Below the pieces are notes generated by a model. It did no database searches. It saw only the letters and a list, made by a program, of their open reading frames with translations, and was not told where the DNA came from. The translations under genes and the position numbers were made by a program. Positions 42,454-51,420 of a stretch of 64,000 bases of DNA are shown piece after piece. Source of the stretch: PALSA-1004 sp046596405 (GTDB lineage: Bacteria > Pseudomonadota > Gammaproteobacteria > Burkholderiales > SG8-41); assembly GCA_046596405.1 (NCBI GenBank), contig JBKJMN010000021.1, forward strand, positions 4,357 through 68,356, given 5' to 3'. The first letter of the stretch is position 1. Each line of letters begins with the position of its first letter.

Positions 42454-43782
42454 ATGACCACGCGCGAAGGCAGCCTCGAAGCGCCCACCCGCCATCCGCT
42501 GGGCTGGCAGGAGCCCGATTTTTACGATGAGCAAAAGGTCGTCGCGGAGCTCGAGCGCGTGTTCGATATCTGTCATGGCTGCCGGCGCTGCGTAAACCTG
42601 TGCACTGCGTTCCCGCGGCTATTCGACCTGATTGACGAAGGTAAAACCGGCGAACTCGACGGCGTCGACAAAAGCCGCTTCGGCGAGGTCGTCGATCGCT
42701 GTTATCTGTGCGACACCTGCTATATGACCAAGTGTCCTTACGTGCCGCCCCACCCCTGGAACGTAGATTTTCCGCACCTGATGCTGCGCGCGAAAGCGCT
42801 CAAGTACAAGCAGGGCGGAACTACGATGCGCGACAAGCTGCTGACCTCCACCGATGCGGTCGGCAAACTCGCGACCATTCCCGTGGTCGTGCGTTTCGTG
42901 AATGCCGCGAACAAGTCGCCGCTCGCGCGTGGCGCGATGGACAAAGTGCTCGGCGTGCATAAAGACCGCGTGCTGCCGGAATACGCGGCCCGGAAATTCA
43001 GGGCTCAAGCGCATCCCGACGCGTCTTTTGCGGTGCGCGCAGGCAAGACGACACCGGGTAAAGTAGCCGTTTTCGCGACCTGCTATGTCAACTACAACGA
43101 ACCCGGCCTTGGCCACGACTTGTTGAAGATACTTGCGCACAACGAGGTGCCGGCGATCGTCGTCGAGAAGGAAGCGTGCTGCGGCATGCCGAAACTCGAA
43201 CTCGGCGATCTCGACGCGGTGGCTAAGTTGAAGGAAATCAATATCCCGCACCTGGCGAAGCTCGCGCGCGAAGGATATGCGATTCTGACCGCGATTCCGT
43301 CGTGCACGTTGATGTTCAAACAGGAGCTGCCGCTGATGTTCCCTGACGATGCCGACGTCAAGGCCGTGAAGGCCGCCATGTTTGATCCCTTCGAATACCT
43401 GGTGATGCGCAACAAGGACGGGCTGCTGAAAACGGATTTCAAGCACGGGCTCGGCAAAGTCTCGTATCACATACCGTGCCATTCGCGCGTGCAGAATGTC
43501 GGCCAGAAGACGCGCGAGATGCTGGCGCTGGTGCCCGCGACCGAGGTCAGCACGATCGAGAGGTGTTCGGGGCACGACGGCACCTGGGGCGTCAAAACCG
43601 AGTTTTTTGAGCAGTCGATGAAGATAGGCCGCCCCGTTTTCAGGCAAATGGCGGCGAGCGATCCGGATTTCATCAGCTCGGATTGCCCGATCGCGGCCCG
43701 CCATATCGAGCAGGGCATCGGCAAATCGCGCGCGCGCAAAGAGCATCCGCTTGCATTGCTGCGTATCGCATACGGCCTCTAA
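42454..43782 (+). CDS. Fe-S protein with two [4Fe-4S] motifs and HdrD/GlpC-like cysteine-rich domains
   Basis: This 442-residue protein has two ferredoxin-type motifs near the N-terminus (C-H-G-C-R-R-C-V-N-L-C and C-Y-L-C-D-T-C-Y-M-T-K-C-P). Two CCG-type domains follow (A-C-C-G-M-P-K-L-E; H-I-P-C-H-S; E-R-C-S-G-H-D-G-T-W-G) like GlpC and heterodisulfide reductase subunits. No membrane segment is visible. It sits between rubrerythrin and DUF3501, a grouping I recall from other bacteria, and is likely an electron-transfer partner for the diiron protein. Confidence 0.88.
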   Translation: MTTREGSLEAPTRHPLGWQEPDFYDEQKVVAELERVFDICHGCRRCVNLCTAFPRLFDLIDEGKTGELDGVDKSRFGEVVDRCYLCDTCYMTKCPYVPPHPWNVDFPHLMLRAKALKYKQGGTTMRDKLLTSTDAVGKLATIPVVVRFVNAANKSPLARGAMDKVLGVHKDRVLPEYAARKFRAQAHPDASFAVRAGKTTPGKVAVFATCYVNYNEPGLGHDLLKILAHNEVPAIVVEKEACCGMPKLELGDLDAVAKLKEINIPHLAKLAREGYAILTAIPSCTLMFKQELPLMFPDDADVKAVKAAMFDPFEYLVMRNKDGLLKTDFKHGLGKVSYHIPCHSRVQNVGQKTREMLALVPATEVSTIERCSGHDGTWGVKTEFFEQSMKIGRPVFRQMAASDPDFISSDCPIAARHIEQGIGKSRARKEHPLALLRIAYGL

Positions 43783-43802
43783 ATTCTCCGCACGGATCAA
43801 CG

Positions 43803-44390
43803 ATGACTCATATCACCGCCGGCAGCCTGCTCACGTTAGAAGCTTATGCGAAGCAGCGCAAGGATTTCCGCACGCGCGTGCTCGCGCACAAGAAGCAACG
43901 CACGGTGGCGCTCGGCGAGCACGTTACGCTCATCTTTGAAGACGAGCTCACGGTCCGCTATCAGATCCAGGAAATGCTGCGCGTCGAGCGCATTTTCGAG
44001 GAGGCCTGCATCCACGACGAGCTCGACGCCTACAATCCGCTGATACCCGACGGCAGCAACTGGAAGGCGACCATGTTGATCGAATATCCGGACGTCGCCG
44101 AGCGCCAGGTCAAACTTGCGCTGCTGCGCGGGATCGAGGACAAGGTATGGGTGCGCGTAACCGGATACGAACGTGTACACGCGGTCGCGGATGAAGACAT
44201 GGAGCGCACGAACGACGAGAAGACCTCCGCCGTGCACTTCCTGCGCTTCGAGTTGACGCCGCCGATGACGGCTGCGCTGGGTGCCGGCGGCGATCTCGCC
44301 ATCGGCGTCGACCACCCGGCCTATGGCGCAGCGGTCGACCGCGTGCCGGCGGCGGTGAAGTCGTCGCTGATTGCGGACTTGCGGGGCTGA
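43803..44390 (+). CDS. DUF3501 protein
   Basis: This 195-residue soluble protein starts M-T-H-I-T-A-G-S-L-L-T-L-E-A-Y and contains the family stretch Q-I-Q-E-M-L-R-x-E-R-I and L-I-P-D-G-S-x-x-x-A-T-M-L-I-E-Y. Its biochemical role is unknown. It is 20 bases after the Fe-S gene and one base before the CNP1-like gene, so all four genes from rubrerythrin to CNP1-like could be one transcript. Confidence 0.85.
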   Translation: MTHITAGSLLTLEAYAKQRKDFRTRVLAHKKQRTVALGEHVTLIFEDELTVRYQIQEMLRVERIFEEACIHDELDAYNPLIPDGSNWKATMLIEYPDVAERQVKLALLRGIEDKVWVRVTGYERVHAVADEDMERTNDEKTSAVHFLRFELTPPMTAALGAGGDLAIGVDHPAYGAAVDRVPAAVKSSLIADLRG

Positions 44391-44391
44391 C

Positions 44392-44946
44392 ATGGGATGG
44401 TCCTCTGTGCGAAATCCGGCGGCAGTGTGTGCGCTCATGCTGCCGCTCTGCGCCTCCGCGCAGCTCTTGGAGCTGCTGACTGGCGAGCCCGATCCGGAAA
44501 AAAAGGAATTCGTCGAACGCGAAGTCAAGCTGCCGCCGCTGCCCAAGCCGGAAAATCTGCTCGAGTTTCACCCGAGCGCGGCGAATGCCAACAAGTTTTT
44601 CATCGACGCCACTTCCATTTCGATAGACTCCGACGGCACCGTGCGCTATACGCTGGTGGTTAAAAGCCCGGGCGGCGCCGAAAACATTTCGTACGAGGGT
44701 ATTCGCTGCGAGACTATCGAGCAGAAGTATTTCGCGTTCGGCCGCCGCGACGGCACGTGGTCAGAGGCGCGTGCCCCGCTTTGGCGCAAGATCCACTATA
44801 AGGACATTAACCGCCAGTACGGCGTGCTCTACGCCAGTTACTTCTGCCCCGACGGCAGTCCCATCCGCTCCGCCAGGGATGCGATCAATCGTTTCAAGTA
44901 TGGCGCGCCGTACGGCGAGCCACCGCGCACCAGCAACGGACGCTAG
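44392..44946 (+). CDS. CNP1-like family exported protein
   Basis: This 184-residue protein has a signal peptide (A-V-C-A-L-M-L-P-L-C-A-S-A) and then K-L-P-P-L-P-K-P-E-N-L-L-E-F and D-x-x-S-I-x-x-D-G-T-V-R-Y-T, the pattern of CNP1-like proteins of betaproteobacteria. Function is unknown. It converges with proB across 35 bases. Confidence 0.82.
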   Translation: MGWSSVRNPAAVCALMLPLCASAQLLELLTGEPDPEKKEFVEREVKLPPLPKPENLLEFHPSAANANKFFIDATSISIDSDGTVRYTLVVKSPGGAENISYEGIRCETIEQKYFAFGRRDGTWSEARAPLWRKIHYKDINRQYGVLYASYFCPDGSPIRSARDAINRFKYGAPYGEPPRTSNGR

Positions 44947-44981
44947 CGCGCCTTCTTCGCCCCTGCGTCGGGGCGCGTGGC

Positions 44982-46100
44982 CTAGAGCAGGACCAGATTG
45001 TCGCGGTGGATCAGTTCCGGCTCGTCGACGTAGCCGAGTTTGGCTTCGATCTCGCTCGACGGCGTTTTCAGGATTCGGCGCGTTTCGCCCGCGCTATAGT
45101 TGACCAGCCCGCGCGCGATTTCTGCGCCGTCCGGGCCGCAGCAACCGACCGCTTCACCGCGCTCGAATTCACCCGTGACTTCGTATACGCCAATCGGCAG
45201 CAGGCTCGTTCGCTGCTCGCGCAGCGCCTTGACCGCGCCGGCATCGAGTATCAGCTTGCCGCGAACCTGCAGGTGATCGGCAAGCCATTGTTTGCGCGCG
45301 GCCAGTGTCTGGGTCTGCGCTTTCAACAAGGTCCCGATGCGTTCCCCGCGCGCGAGCCGCACGAGAACCTGCTCCTCGCGGCCGGAGGCGATTATCGTAT
45401 GCGCGCCGCTGCGCGCCGCGCGCTTGGCCGCGAGCACTTTCGTGAGCATGCCGCCCAGTCCGATGGCGCTGCCCGCACCGCCGGCAATTTTTTCCAGTTC
45501 CGGGTCGCCCGCGCGTGCTTCGTGGAGCAGCGTCGCTTGCGGATTTTTGCGCGGGTCCGCCGAAAAAAGCCCGGCCTGGTCGGTGAGGATCACCAGCACG
45601 TCGGCCTCGACCAGATTGGTCACTAAAGCGCCCAGCGTGTCGTTGTCGCCGACGCGAATTTCGTCGGTCGCGACCGTATCGTTTTCGTTGATGATCGGAA
45701 TGACGCCCAGATCGAGCAGGGTGCGCAGGGTGGAGCGGGCGTTCAGATAGCGTTTGCGGTCCGCCATGTCCTCGTGCGTCAGAAGAATCTGCGATGTGAG
45801 CAGCGAATGCTCGCGGAACCGGGATTCGTATGCTTCGATCAGGCCCATCTGGCCGACGGCCGCGGCCGCCTGGAGTTCGTGTACGGCGCTTGGCCGCCGC
45901 TTCCAGCCGAGCCTCTGCATGCCTTCGGCGATTGCACCGCTAGACACCAGCAGCACCTCGCGACCTAGTTTGCGCAATTCGGCGATTTGGGCAACCCAGC
46001 GCGCGAGCGCGGCGTGGTCGAGTCCCTGCCCCTGGTTGGTGACCAGGCTACTGCCGACTTTAACGACCAGCCGTTTGGCGTTGGCAATTTCGGAGTTCAT
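44982..46100 (-). CDS. proB: Glutamate 5-kinase
   Basis: ATG at 46100 (M-N-S-E-I-A-N-A-K-R) is chosen; the frame upstream runs into obgE. The 372-residue protein has the amino-acid kinase domain (V-V-K-V-G-S-S-L-V-T-N, N-E-N-D-T-V, G-T-x-G-type loop as G-L-G-G-M-L-T-K) and a C-terminal PUA domain. It phosphorylates glutamate in proline synthesis. It follows obgE by 28 bases. Confidence 0.95.
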   Translation of the reverse strand: MNSEIANAKRLVVKVGSSLVTNQGQGLDHAALARWVAQIAELRKLGREVLLVSSGAIAEGMQRLGWKRRPSAVHELQAAAAVGQMGLIEAYESRFREHSLLTSQILLTHEDMADRKRYLNARSTLRTLLDLGVIPIINENDTVATDEIRVGDNDTLGALVTNLVEADVLVILTDQAGLFSADPRKNPQATLLHEARAGDPELEKIAGGAGSAIGLGGMLTKVLAAKRAARSGAHTIIASGREEQVLVRLARGERIGTLLKAQTQTLAARKQWLADHLQVRGKLILDAGAVKALREQRTSLLPIGVYEVTGEFERGEAVGCCGPDGAEIARGLVNYSAGETRRILKTPSSEIEAKLGYVDEPELIHRDNLVLL

Positions 46101-46128
46101 TTCGTTCGCACCATGAGCCGGCGGCAGC

Positions 46129-47202
46129 TCAGGAATCGGCGCGCGCCGGGTGCTCGCCGGCTTCGGCGTCATCGCTCGCAGACGCCGTCCCGCGCGTCGC
46201 ATCCACGTGCTGCATGATCGCGAAAGTGAGTTCTTTGCACCCCGTGCCGCTCAATGCTGAAATGATAAAGCTTTTGTCGCGCCAGCCAATATCAGCCAGG
46301 AATTGCTGCACGCGCTGCGCCTGATCTTCAGGCGCGAGCAAATCAGCCTTGTTGAGCACGACCCAACGCGGCTTGTCGAACAGCGTTTCATCGTATTTTT
46401 TCAACTCGTTGACGATGGCGCGTGCTTCGGCGACCGGATCGGTGTCCGGATCGAACGGGGCGATGTCGACGATATGCAGCAAGAGGCGCGTGCGCGCGAG
46501 ATGGCGCAGAAACTGGTGGCCGAGGCCGGCGCCTTCGGCAGCACCTTCGATGAGCCCGGGTATATCGGCGATTACGAAACTGCGGTTGTTGTCGACGCGC
46601 ACCACCCCGAGATTGGGGTGCAAAGTGGTGAACGGATAATCGGCTACCTTGGGGCGCGCCGCCGAGACCGCGCGGATAAAAGTCGACTTGCCGGCATTCG
46701 GCATGCCGAGCAGGCCCACGTCGGCGAGCACCTTCAACTCGAACTTGAGCTTCCGCGATTCGCCCGGCATGCCGCGCGTGAACTGGCGCGGCGCGCGGTT
46801 GGTGCTCGACTTGAAATTCAGATTGCCCAGGCCGCCATCGCCGCCCTTCGCGAGCAGCGCTTTTTCCTCGTGCGTTGCGAGGTCTGCGAGAACTTCGGCC
46901 GTTTCAAAATCGCTGACCACGGTGCCAACCGGCACGCGGAGGAGCACGTCGTCCGCGGATTTTCCGTTGCAGTCCGCGCCGGCTCCCGCCGCGCCGTTCT
47001 TCGCGCGATGGATGCGCGCAAAGCGGTAGTCGACCAGAGTGTTGATGTTGCGGTCGGCGATCGCGTAGATGCTGCCCCCGCGTCCGCCGTCGCCGCCATC
47101 GGGTCCGCCGCGCGGCACGAATTTCTCGCGCCGGAAGGATGCCGAGCCGTCGCCGCCCTTGCCAGCGTGCAATTCGACGGTCGTTTCGTCGATGAATTTC
47201 AT
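46129..47202 (-). CDS. obgE: Obg/CgtA GTPase
   Basis: The 357-residue protein has the Gly-rich Obg fold (residues 1-158), then a G domain with G-M-P-N-A-G-K-S-T, D-I-P-G-L-I-E-G-A, and N-K-A-D. It is an essential GTPase that monitors 50S ribosome assembly and the stringent response. It stands in the conserved rplU-rpmA-obgE-proB order but after a terminator, so it may have its own promoter. Confidence 0.96.
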   Translation of the reverse strand: MKFIDETTVELHAGKGGDGSASFRREKFVPRGGPDGGDGGRGGSIYAIADRNINTLVDYRFARIHRAKNGAAGAGADCNGKSADDVLLRVPVGTVVSDFETAEVLADLATHEEKALLAKGGDGGLGNLNFKSSTNRAPRQFTRGMPGESRKLKFELKVLADVGLLGMPNAGKSTFIRAVSAARPKVADYPFTTLHPNLGVVRVDNNRSFVIADIPGLIEGAAEGAGLGHQFLRHLARTRLLLHIVDIAPFDPDTDPVAEARAIVNELKKYDETLFDKPRWVVLNKADLLAPEDQAQRVQQFLADIGWRDKSFIISALSGTGCKELTFAIMQHVDATRGTASASDDAEAGEHPARADS

Positions 47203-47344
47203 TGGCGTGACGCCGCGGGCGGCGGACTAATCGCACGCGAATAAATATCAACTCGGAACTTGCTCATCTTCCGGTGCTCTTTTAGGTTGGTGCTGCTGCT
47301 GACATTTTCTGCGCCGGAATTGTAATTTGTAGCGCGGCGGGGAA

Positions 47345-47376
47345 ACAAAAAAGCCCTGCGCAGCGGCAGGGCTTTT
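47345..47376 (-). terminator. Rho-independent terminator after rpmA
   Basis: On the minus strand, AAGCCCTGC and GCAGGGCTT form a 9-bp stem with a 6-base loop, followed by TTTTTTGTTT. It ends the rplU-rpmA message and separates it from obgE. Confidence 0.88.
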
Positions 47377-47395
47377 GATGCGTTACGAGCCTGCT

Positions 47396-47656
47396 CTACG
47401 CAGCGGGAACGATATTGACAGTTCTTTTCCTGGCCGATCCTTTGATTGCAAACTGAACGGTTCCTGGGATCAGCGCAAACAGGGTGTGGTCTTTGCCGAT
47501 GCCAACGTTAACGCCCGGGTGCACCTGCGTACCGCGCTGGCGCACGATGATGCTGCCCGCGGTGATAAGTTCCCCGCCGTACGCTTTGACGCCGAGGCGC
47601 TTGGAATTCGAATCGCGGCCGTTGCGTGAGCTGCCGCCTGCTTTCTTATGTGCCAT
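47396..47656 (-). CDS. rpmA: Ribosomal protein bL27
   Basis: The 86-residue protein starts M-A-H-K-K-A-G-G-S-S-R-N-G-R-D-S and contains G-x-x-V-x-x-G-x-I-I-V-R-Q-R-G-T, standard bL27. Its N-terminus reaches the peptidyl-transferase centre. It lies 9 bases after rplU. Confidence 0.97.
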   Translation of the reverse strand: MAHKKAGGSSRNGRDSNSKRLGVKAYGGELITAGSIIVRQRGTQVHPGVNVGIGKDHTLFALIPGTVQFAIKGSARKRTVNIVPAA

Positions 47657-47665
47657 TTGGTGCTC

Positions 47666-47977
47666 CTATCCAGCAATGCCGAGAATTTCGATCTCGGTGT
47701 AATTTTGGCGGTGGCCCTGGGACTTGCGATAATGCTTGCGGCGGCGCATTTTGAAAATGTGCACCTTGTCGCCGCGTCCGTGGGACACGATTTTTGCGGT
47801 GACCGACGCGCCCGCCACGAGCGGCGTGCCAAGTGCTACCTTGTCGCCGTCGGCGACCATCAGCACCTGGTCGATCACGATTTCGGAACCGACGTCAGCC
47901 GCGAGCTGTTCGATTTTTAGTTTGGCGCCTGAAGCGACACGGTACTGCTTGCCGCCGGTTGATATGACCGCATACAT
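47666..47977 (-). CDS. rplU: Ribosomal protein bL21
   Basis: ATG at 47977 (M-Y-A-V-I-S-T-G-G-K-Q-Y-R-V) gives the usual 103 residues, with a K-M-R-R-R-K-H-Y-R-K-S-Q-G-H-R-Q end typical of bL21. A near-perfect promoter lies upstream. Confidence 0.97.
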   Translation of the reverse strand: MYAVISTGGKQYRVASGAKLKIEQLAADVGSEIVIDQVLMVADGDKVALGTPLVAGASVTAKIVSHGRGDKVHIFKMRRRKHYRKSQGHRQNYTEIEILGIAG

Positions 47978-48025
47978 GATTGGATCCTTTTTCACCGCTG
48001 ACGAGCCGGATTCGGAAAACCGAGC

Positions 48026-48054
48026 ATTATACCCAAAGGCGATTTTTCAGTCAA
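48026..48054 (-). promoter_or_regulatory. Sigma-70 promoter for rplU-rpmA
   Basis: On the minus strand TTGACT, a 17-bp spacer and a perfect TATAAT lie about 49 bases ahead of the rplU ATG, as expected for a highly expressed ribosomal-protein operon. Confidence 0.85.
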
Positions 48055-48153
48055 AGCATAGTAAAATGAGTCACTTGCCAGCATCGTCGCCGCCCTGAAG
48101 CGTGCCCTTCGGGCGCGCAACCAGCGGGTAGCGCCATTCTTCACTGTAGCCTG

Positions 48154-49122
48154 ATGTCAGTTCCCTTTATTCAAGACCTTATCGCCGCGGATATGCGCGC
48201 AGTGGATGCGATTATCCACCAGCGCCTGACGTCCGAAGTCGCCTTGGTCCGCGAGGTCGCCAGATACATCATCGGCAGCGGCGGCAAACGGCTGCGGCCC
48301 GCGCTTGTAATCCTGTCCGCGGGCGCGTTCGGTTACCGCGGTACCCAGCATCATGAACTGGCGGCGGTCGTCGAATTCATCCATACGGCGACGCTCTTGC
48401 ATGACGACGTCGTGGACGCGTCGGAATTGCGCCGCGGCAATCCGACCGCCAACGCCCTGTTCGGCAATGCCGCGAGCGTGCTGGTCGGCGATTTCGTTTA
48501 CTCGCGCGCGTTCCAGATGATGGTCGACGTCGAAAGCATGCGCGTTATGCAGGTGTTGGCCGGCGCCACGAACGTGATCGCCGAAGGCGAAGTGCTGCAG
48601 TTGATGAATTGCCACAACACGGCCATCGACGAACACGAGTACCTTAAGGTGATCCGCTACAAAACCGCCAAGTTGTTCGAGGCCGCGACGCGCCTTGGCG
48701 CGATTCTTGGTTGCGCTGAGCCGGCGCTCGAAGCGGCGATGGCTGACTACGGCATGCATCTGGGAACCGCGTTTCAGCTGATCGACGACGTGCTCGACTA
48801 TTCGGGCGACAACAAAGCCACCGGCAAAAACGTCGGCGATGATCTGGCGGAAGGCAAGCCGACGCTGCCGTTGATTTATGCGATGAAACACGGCAATGCG
48901 GCTGAGGCCGCGCTGATAAAAAAAGCGATCGAGGAGGGCGGTCTCGGCGAACTCGAGCAAGTCATCAACGCGATCCAGCGCAGCGGCGCGCTCGACTACA
49001 CCCGGCGCCAGGCCGAGGCGGAGGCGCGGGCAGCCGGCGTCGCACTGGCGATACTGCCAAATTCAATTTACCGCGATTCTTTGCTACAATTGGCGGAGTT
49101 TGCCGTTACACGCAATTACTAA
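48154..49122 (+). CDS. ispB: Octaprenyl diphosphate synthase
   Basis: The 322-residue trans-prenyltransferase has both Asp-rich motifs, L-H-D-D-V-V-D-A-S-E-L-R-R-G and L-I-D-D-V-L-D-Y-S-G-D. It builds the polyprenyl side chain of ubiquinone. Divergent from rplU. Its TAA stop lies in the 3-bp duplication flanking a MITE-like element, so the last codon or codons may have been altered by that insertion. Confidence 0.94.
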   Translation: MSVPFIQDLIAADMRAVDAIIHQRLTSEVALVREVARYIIGSGGKRLRPALVILSAGAFGYRGTQHHELAAVVEFIHTATLLHDDVVDASELRRGNPTANALFGNAASVLVGDFVYSRAFQMMVDVESMRVMQVLAGATNVIAEGEVLQLMNCHNTAIDEHEYLKVIRYKTAKLFEAATRLGAILGCAEPALEAAMADYGMHLGTAFQLIDDVLDYSGDNKATGKNVGDDLAEGKPTLPLIYAMKHGNAAEAALIKKAIEEGGLGELEQVINAIQRSGALDYTRRQAEAEARAAGVALAILPNSIYRDSLLQLAEFAVTRNY

Positions 49123-49228
49123 GAGCGCCTGACACCATAAAACACGGGTGACAAAGCGTCGCGACTTGCTTCGCGTTCTGAGCCAAAATCGTGACAGCGC
49201 ATCACGCGTTTTATGGTGTTAGGCGCTC
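49123..49228. mobile_element. 106-bp MITE-like element with 21-bp terminal inverted repeats
   Basis: The left end GAGCGCCTGACACCATAAAA (plus C) and the reverse complement of the right end are identical over 21 bases except for one mismatch (G/A). The element is flanked on both sides by TAA (49120-49122 and 49229-49231), a candidate 3-bp target duplication. It carries no coding sequence. A GAG start and a TNA-type duplication are what I would expect from the IS5 family (IS1031/IS427-like groups). The left TAA is also the ispB stop codon. A long hairpin terminator is the alternative reading. Confidence 0.65.
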
Positions 49229-49274
49229 TAAGGGCACGCCAACACGTGCCCCTTGTAGTTGGAGCGCAGCAAAT

Positions 49275-49351
<77 letters not shown>

Positions 49352-49554
49352 ATTCGGTCGATCACCACTCATCGACGCGCCGCGGCGGCGCCGCGCAGCT
49401 TCCTTGCGCAAGCGGGCTTGAGCGCGGTCCCGGCGCGGGGCATCCGCCGCGCCGGATTTAACGGCCGATTTCGCTGTGACGCCCTGCCTCGACGGGGCAC
49501 CCTGCGTGATGCAAACTAGCGCTTTAGGCGCGGCGCACGCGGCGAGGATAAGAC

Positions 49555-49773
49555 TTGGGCAAATTGATATTCCTGGTGCTGGCCGTCGTAATCGTCTGGG
49601 CGGTGCTCAAGAGCTATCGCAAGTCGCGACAACGCGGCGCGGCGCCGCGCGCCGCTGCACCGGAAGACATGGTGCGTTGCGCGCATTGTGGCGTGCATCT
49701 GCCGCGCAGCGAGAGTCACCCCAGCGGCGACAGTTTTTTCTGCAGCGAAGATCATTTGCGACTGCACCGCTAG
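49555..49773 (+). CDS. PP0621-family small membrane/zinc-ribbon-like protein
   Basis: A TTG start behind GAGGA gives 72 residues: one N-terminal transmembrane helix (L-I-F-L-V-L-A-V-V-I-V-W-A-V-L) and a C-terminal zinc-ribbon-like part with C-A-H-C-G-V-H-L-P and F-C-S-E-D-H. This matches a small family commonly found just ahead of pilS. Function is unknown. It ends 3 bases before the pilS start. The 203 bases upstream to the tRNA (49352-49554) show nothing recognisable. Confidence 0.82.
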   Translation: MGKLIFLVLAVVIVWAVLKSYRKSRQRGAAPRAAAPEDMVRCAHCGVHLPRSESHPSGDSFFCSEDHLRLHR

Positions 49774-49776
49774 GCG

Positions 49777-51420
49777 ATGTCCGTTCTCACTTACATCCAG
49801 CGGCCCGCTTTGCAATTAGCCGGTGCGAGCCCGCACCGCGCCGCGGGCGATCCGTCGGATTCGTATTGGCGCTCGCTGTTCTTCTTCAACGTCTACCGGT
49901 GCGTCGTCGCGGTATTGCTGTTGTCGGTGACCGAGATATTCGGCCGCCAGCTCACTTTCGGCTCGATGGATTTCGAGCTCTTTGTGTATGCCGCGTCGGC
50001 ATACGTAGGATTCAGCCTCGTGTGCTTCCTCGTAATCGCGTGGCGGCGCCATTTTCACGTGCAGCTCGGCATCCAGGTCAGCGCCGACATTGTCTTTATC
50101 GGGATACTGACGTTCGCGAGCAGCGGCATTTCGAGCGGGCTCGGCCTGCTGCTGCTGTCAGGCCTGGCCGCCGCCGGACTCATCAGCCGCGGCCGCCTTA
50201 CGTTGTTTTATGCCGCGCTGGCGAGCATCGCGGTGCTGATCGAGCACACCCTGCAGGTGCTGCTCTACAACGGACCTACGACCCAGTACGTGCAGGCCGG
50301 GCTGCTCAGCATCGGTTACTTCACGACCGCGTGGGTCGCACACACGCTGGCGAAATACCTGGTCGCGACGGAGCAGCTCGTCGCGCAGCGTGAAATCGAC
50401 CTGGCAAGCATGGCGGAAGTAAGCCAGCTCGTAATCCAGGACATGCAGGACGGCGTGCTCGTGGTGGACGAGCGCGGCGTGATCAGGCAGCACAACGCGC
50501 GCGTCGAAGAAATGCTGGGGCCGCTGCATGAGCAGCGTCGCGAGCAGAATCTCGCAAGTTACGCGCCGGCGCTCGCGCATCGGCTGGCGGAATGGCGCAA
50601 GAATCCGCTCGTTGGTTTCAACCCCTTGAGCACCGTCGTGCAGAACAACAAGATCAGCGCGCGTTTCGTGCCGGTCGGCCGCAGCCGCAACGTGGGTGCG
50701 GTGATTTTTCTCGAGGACCTCACGCGCGTGCAGGCGCAGGCCCGCCAGCTGAAGCTCGCCGCGCTCGGCCGGCTAACCGCTAACATCGCGCACGAAGTGC
50801 GCAACCCGTTGTCGGCAATCAGCCACGCGACCGAACTCCTGCAGGAGGAACCCGCGCTCAACGATACGGTTGCCAGATTGCTCACGATCATCCACGATAA
50901 CGCGAAGCGCCTCGATCGCATGGTCAACGATGTGCTGAAGCTGAATCGCGGGGAGCGCGCCCATCGCGAGGTATTCCTGGTCGGCGACTATCTGCGGACC
51001 TTCGCCGGGCAATTCTGCCAGATCGAAAAAGCGCCTGAATCGCTGATCGCGCTCGAAGTGGCCGTCGATACGCAAGTCACGTTCGACCGCAGCCACTTGA
51101 ATCAGGTAATGTGGAATCTTTGCCGCAATGCGTTGCGGCACTGCCGCCGCCAGGACGCAAGCATCCACATCGCCGTCGATTTGATCGGCGGCGGGAGCAT
51201 TGTAAAATTGGACGTCGTCGACGATGGGCCCGGCGTACCGCCGGCACTGCGCAACCAGCTGTTCGAGCCTTTTTTCACTACGGTGAGCAGCGGCACGGGC
51301 CTCGGACTCTACCTCGCTCGCGAAGTGTGCGAGGCAAACGACGCGAAGCTGGAATTCATCGAAACCCCCGCGGGGGCGCAGTTTACCGTGCTGTGTCAGG
51401 GAGTCGTGAAACGCCAATGA
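49777..51420 (+). CDS. pilS: Two-component sensor histidine kinase PilS-like
   Basis: The 547-residue protein has about six transmembrane helices (residues ~35-190) and a PAS-like segment (V-I-Q-D-M-Q-D-G-V-L-V-V-D-E-R-G). A HisKA domain follows with the phospho-His in N-I-A-H-E-V-R-N-P-L, then an HATPase domain (N-x-x-x-N as N-L-C-R-N-A, D-D-G-P-G-V, G-T-G-L-G-L-Y). PilS senses pilin in the membrane and phosphorylates PilR. Stop overlaps pilR start (ATGA). Confidence 0.9.
   Translation: MSVLTYIQRPALQLAGASPHRAAGDPSDSYWRSLFFFNVYRCVVAVLLLSVTEIFGRQLTFGSMDFELFVYAASAYVGFSLVCFLVIAWRRHFHVQLGIQVSADIVFIGILTFASSGISSGLGLLLLSGLAAAGLISRGRLTLFYAALASIAVLIEHTLQVLLYNGPTTQYVQAGLLSIGYFTTAWVAHTLAKYLVATEQLVAQREIDLASMAEVSQLVIQDMQDGVLVVDERGVIRQHNARVEEMLGPLHEQRREQNLASYAPALAHRLAEWRKNPLVGFNPLSTVVQNNKISARFVPVGRSRNVGAVIFLEDLTRVQAQARQLKLAALGRLTANIAHEVRNPLSAISHATELLQEEPALNDTVARLLTIIHDNAKRLDRMVNDVLKLNRGERAHREVFLVGDYLRTFAGQFCQIEKAPESLIALEVAVDTQVTFDRSHLNQVMWNLCRNALRHCRRQDASIHIAVDLIGGGSIVKLDVVDDGPGVPPALRNQLFEPFFTTVSSGTGLGLYLAREVCEANDAKLEFIETPAGAQFTVLCQGVVKRQ

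Noticed and set aside
42619..43800. 393-residue minus-strand frame opposite the Fe-S protein gene
   Set aside because: Antisense to a gene with unmistakable cysteine motifs; the product has no recognisable domain.
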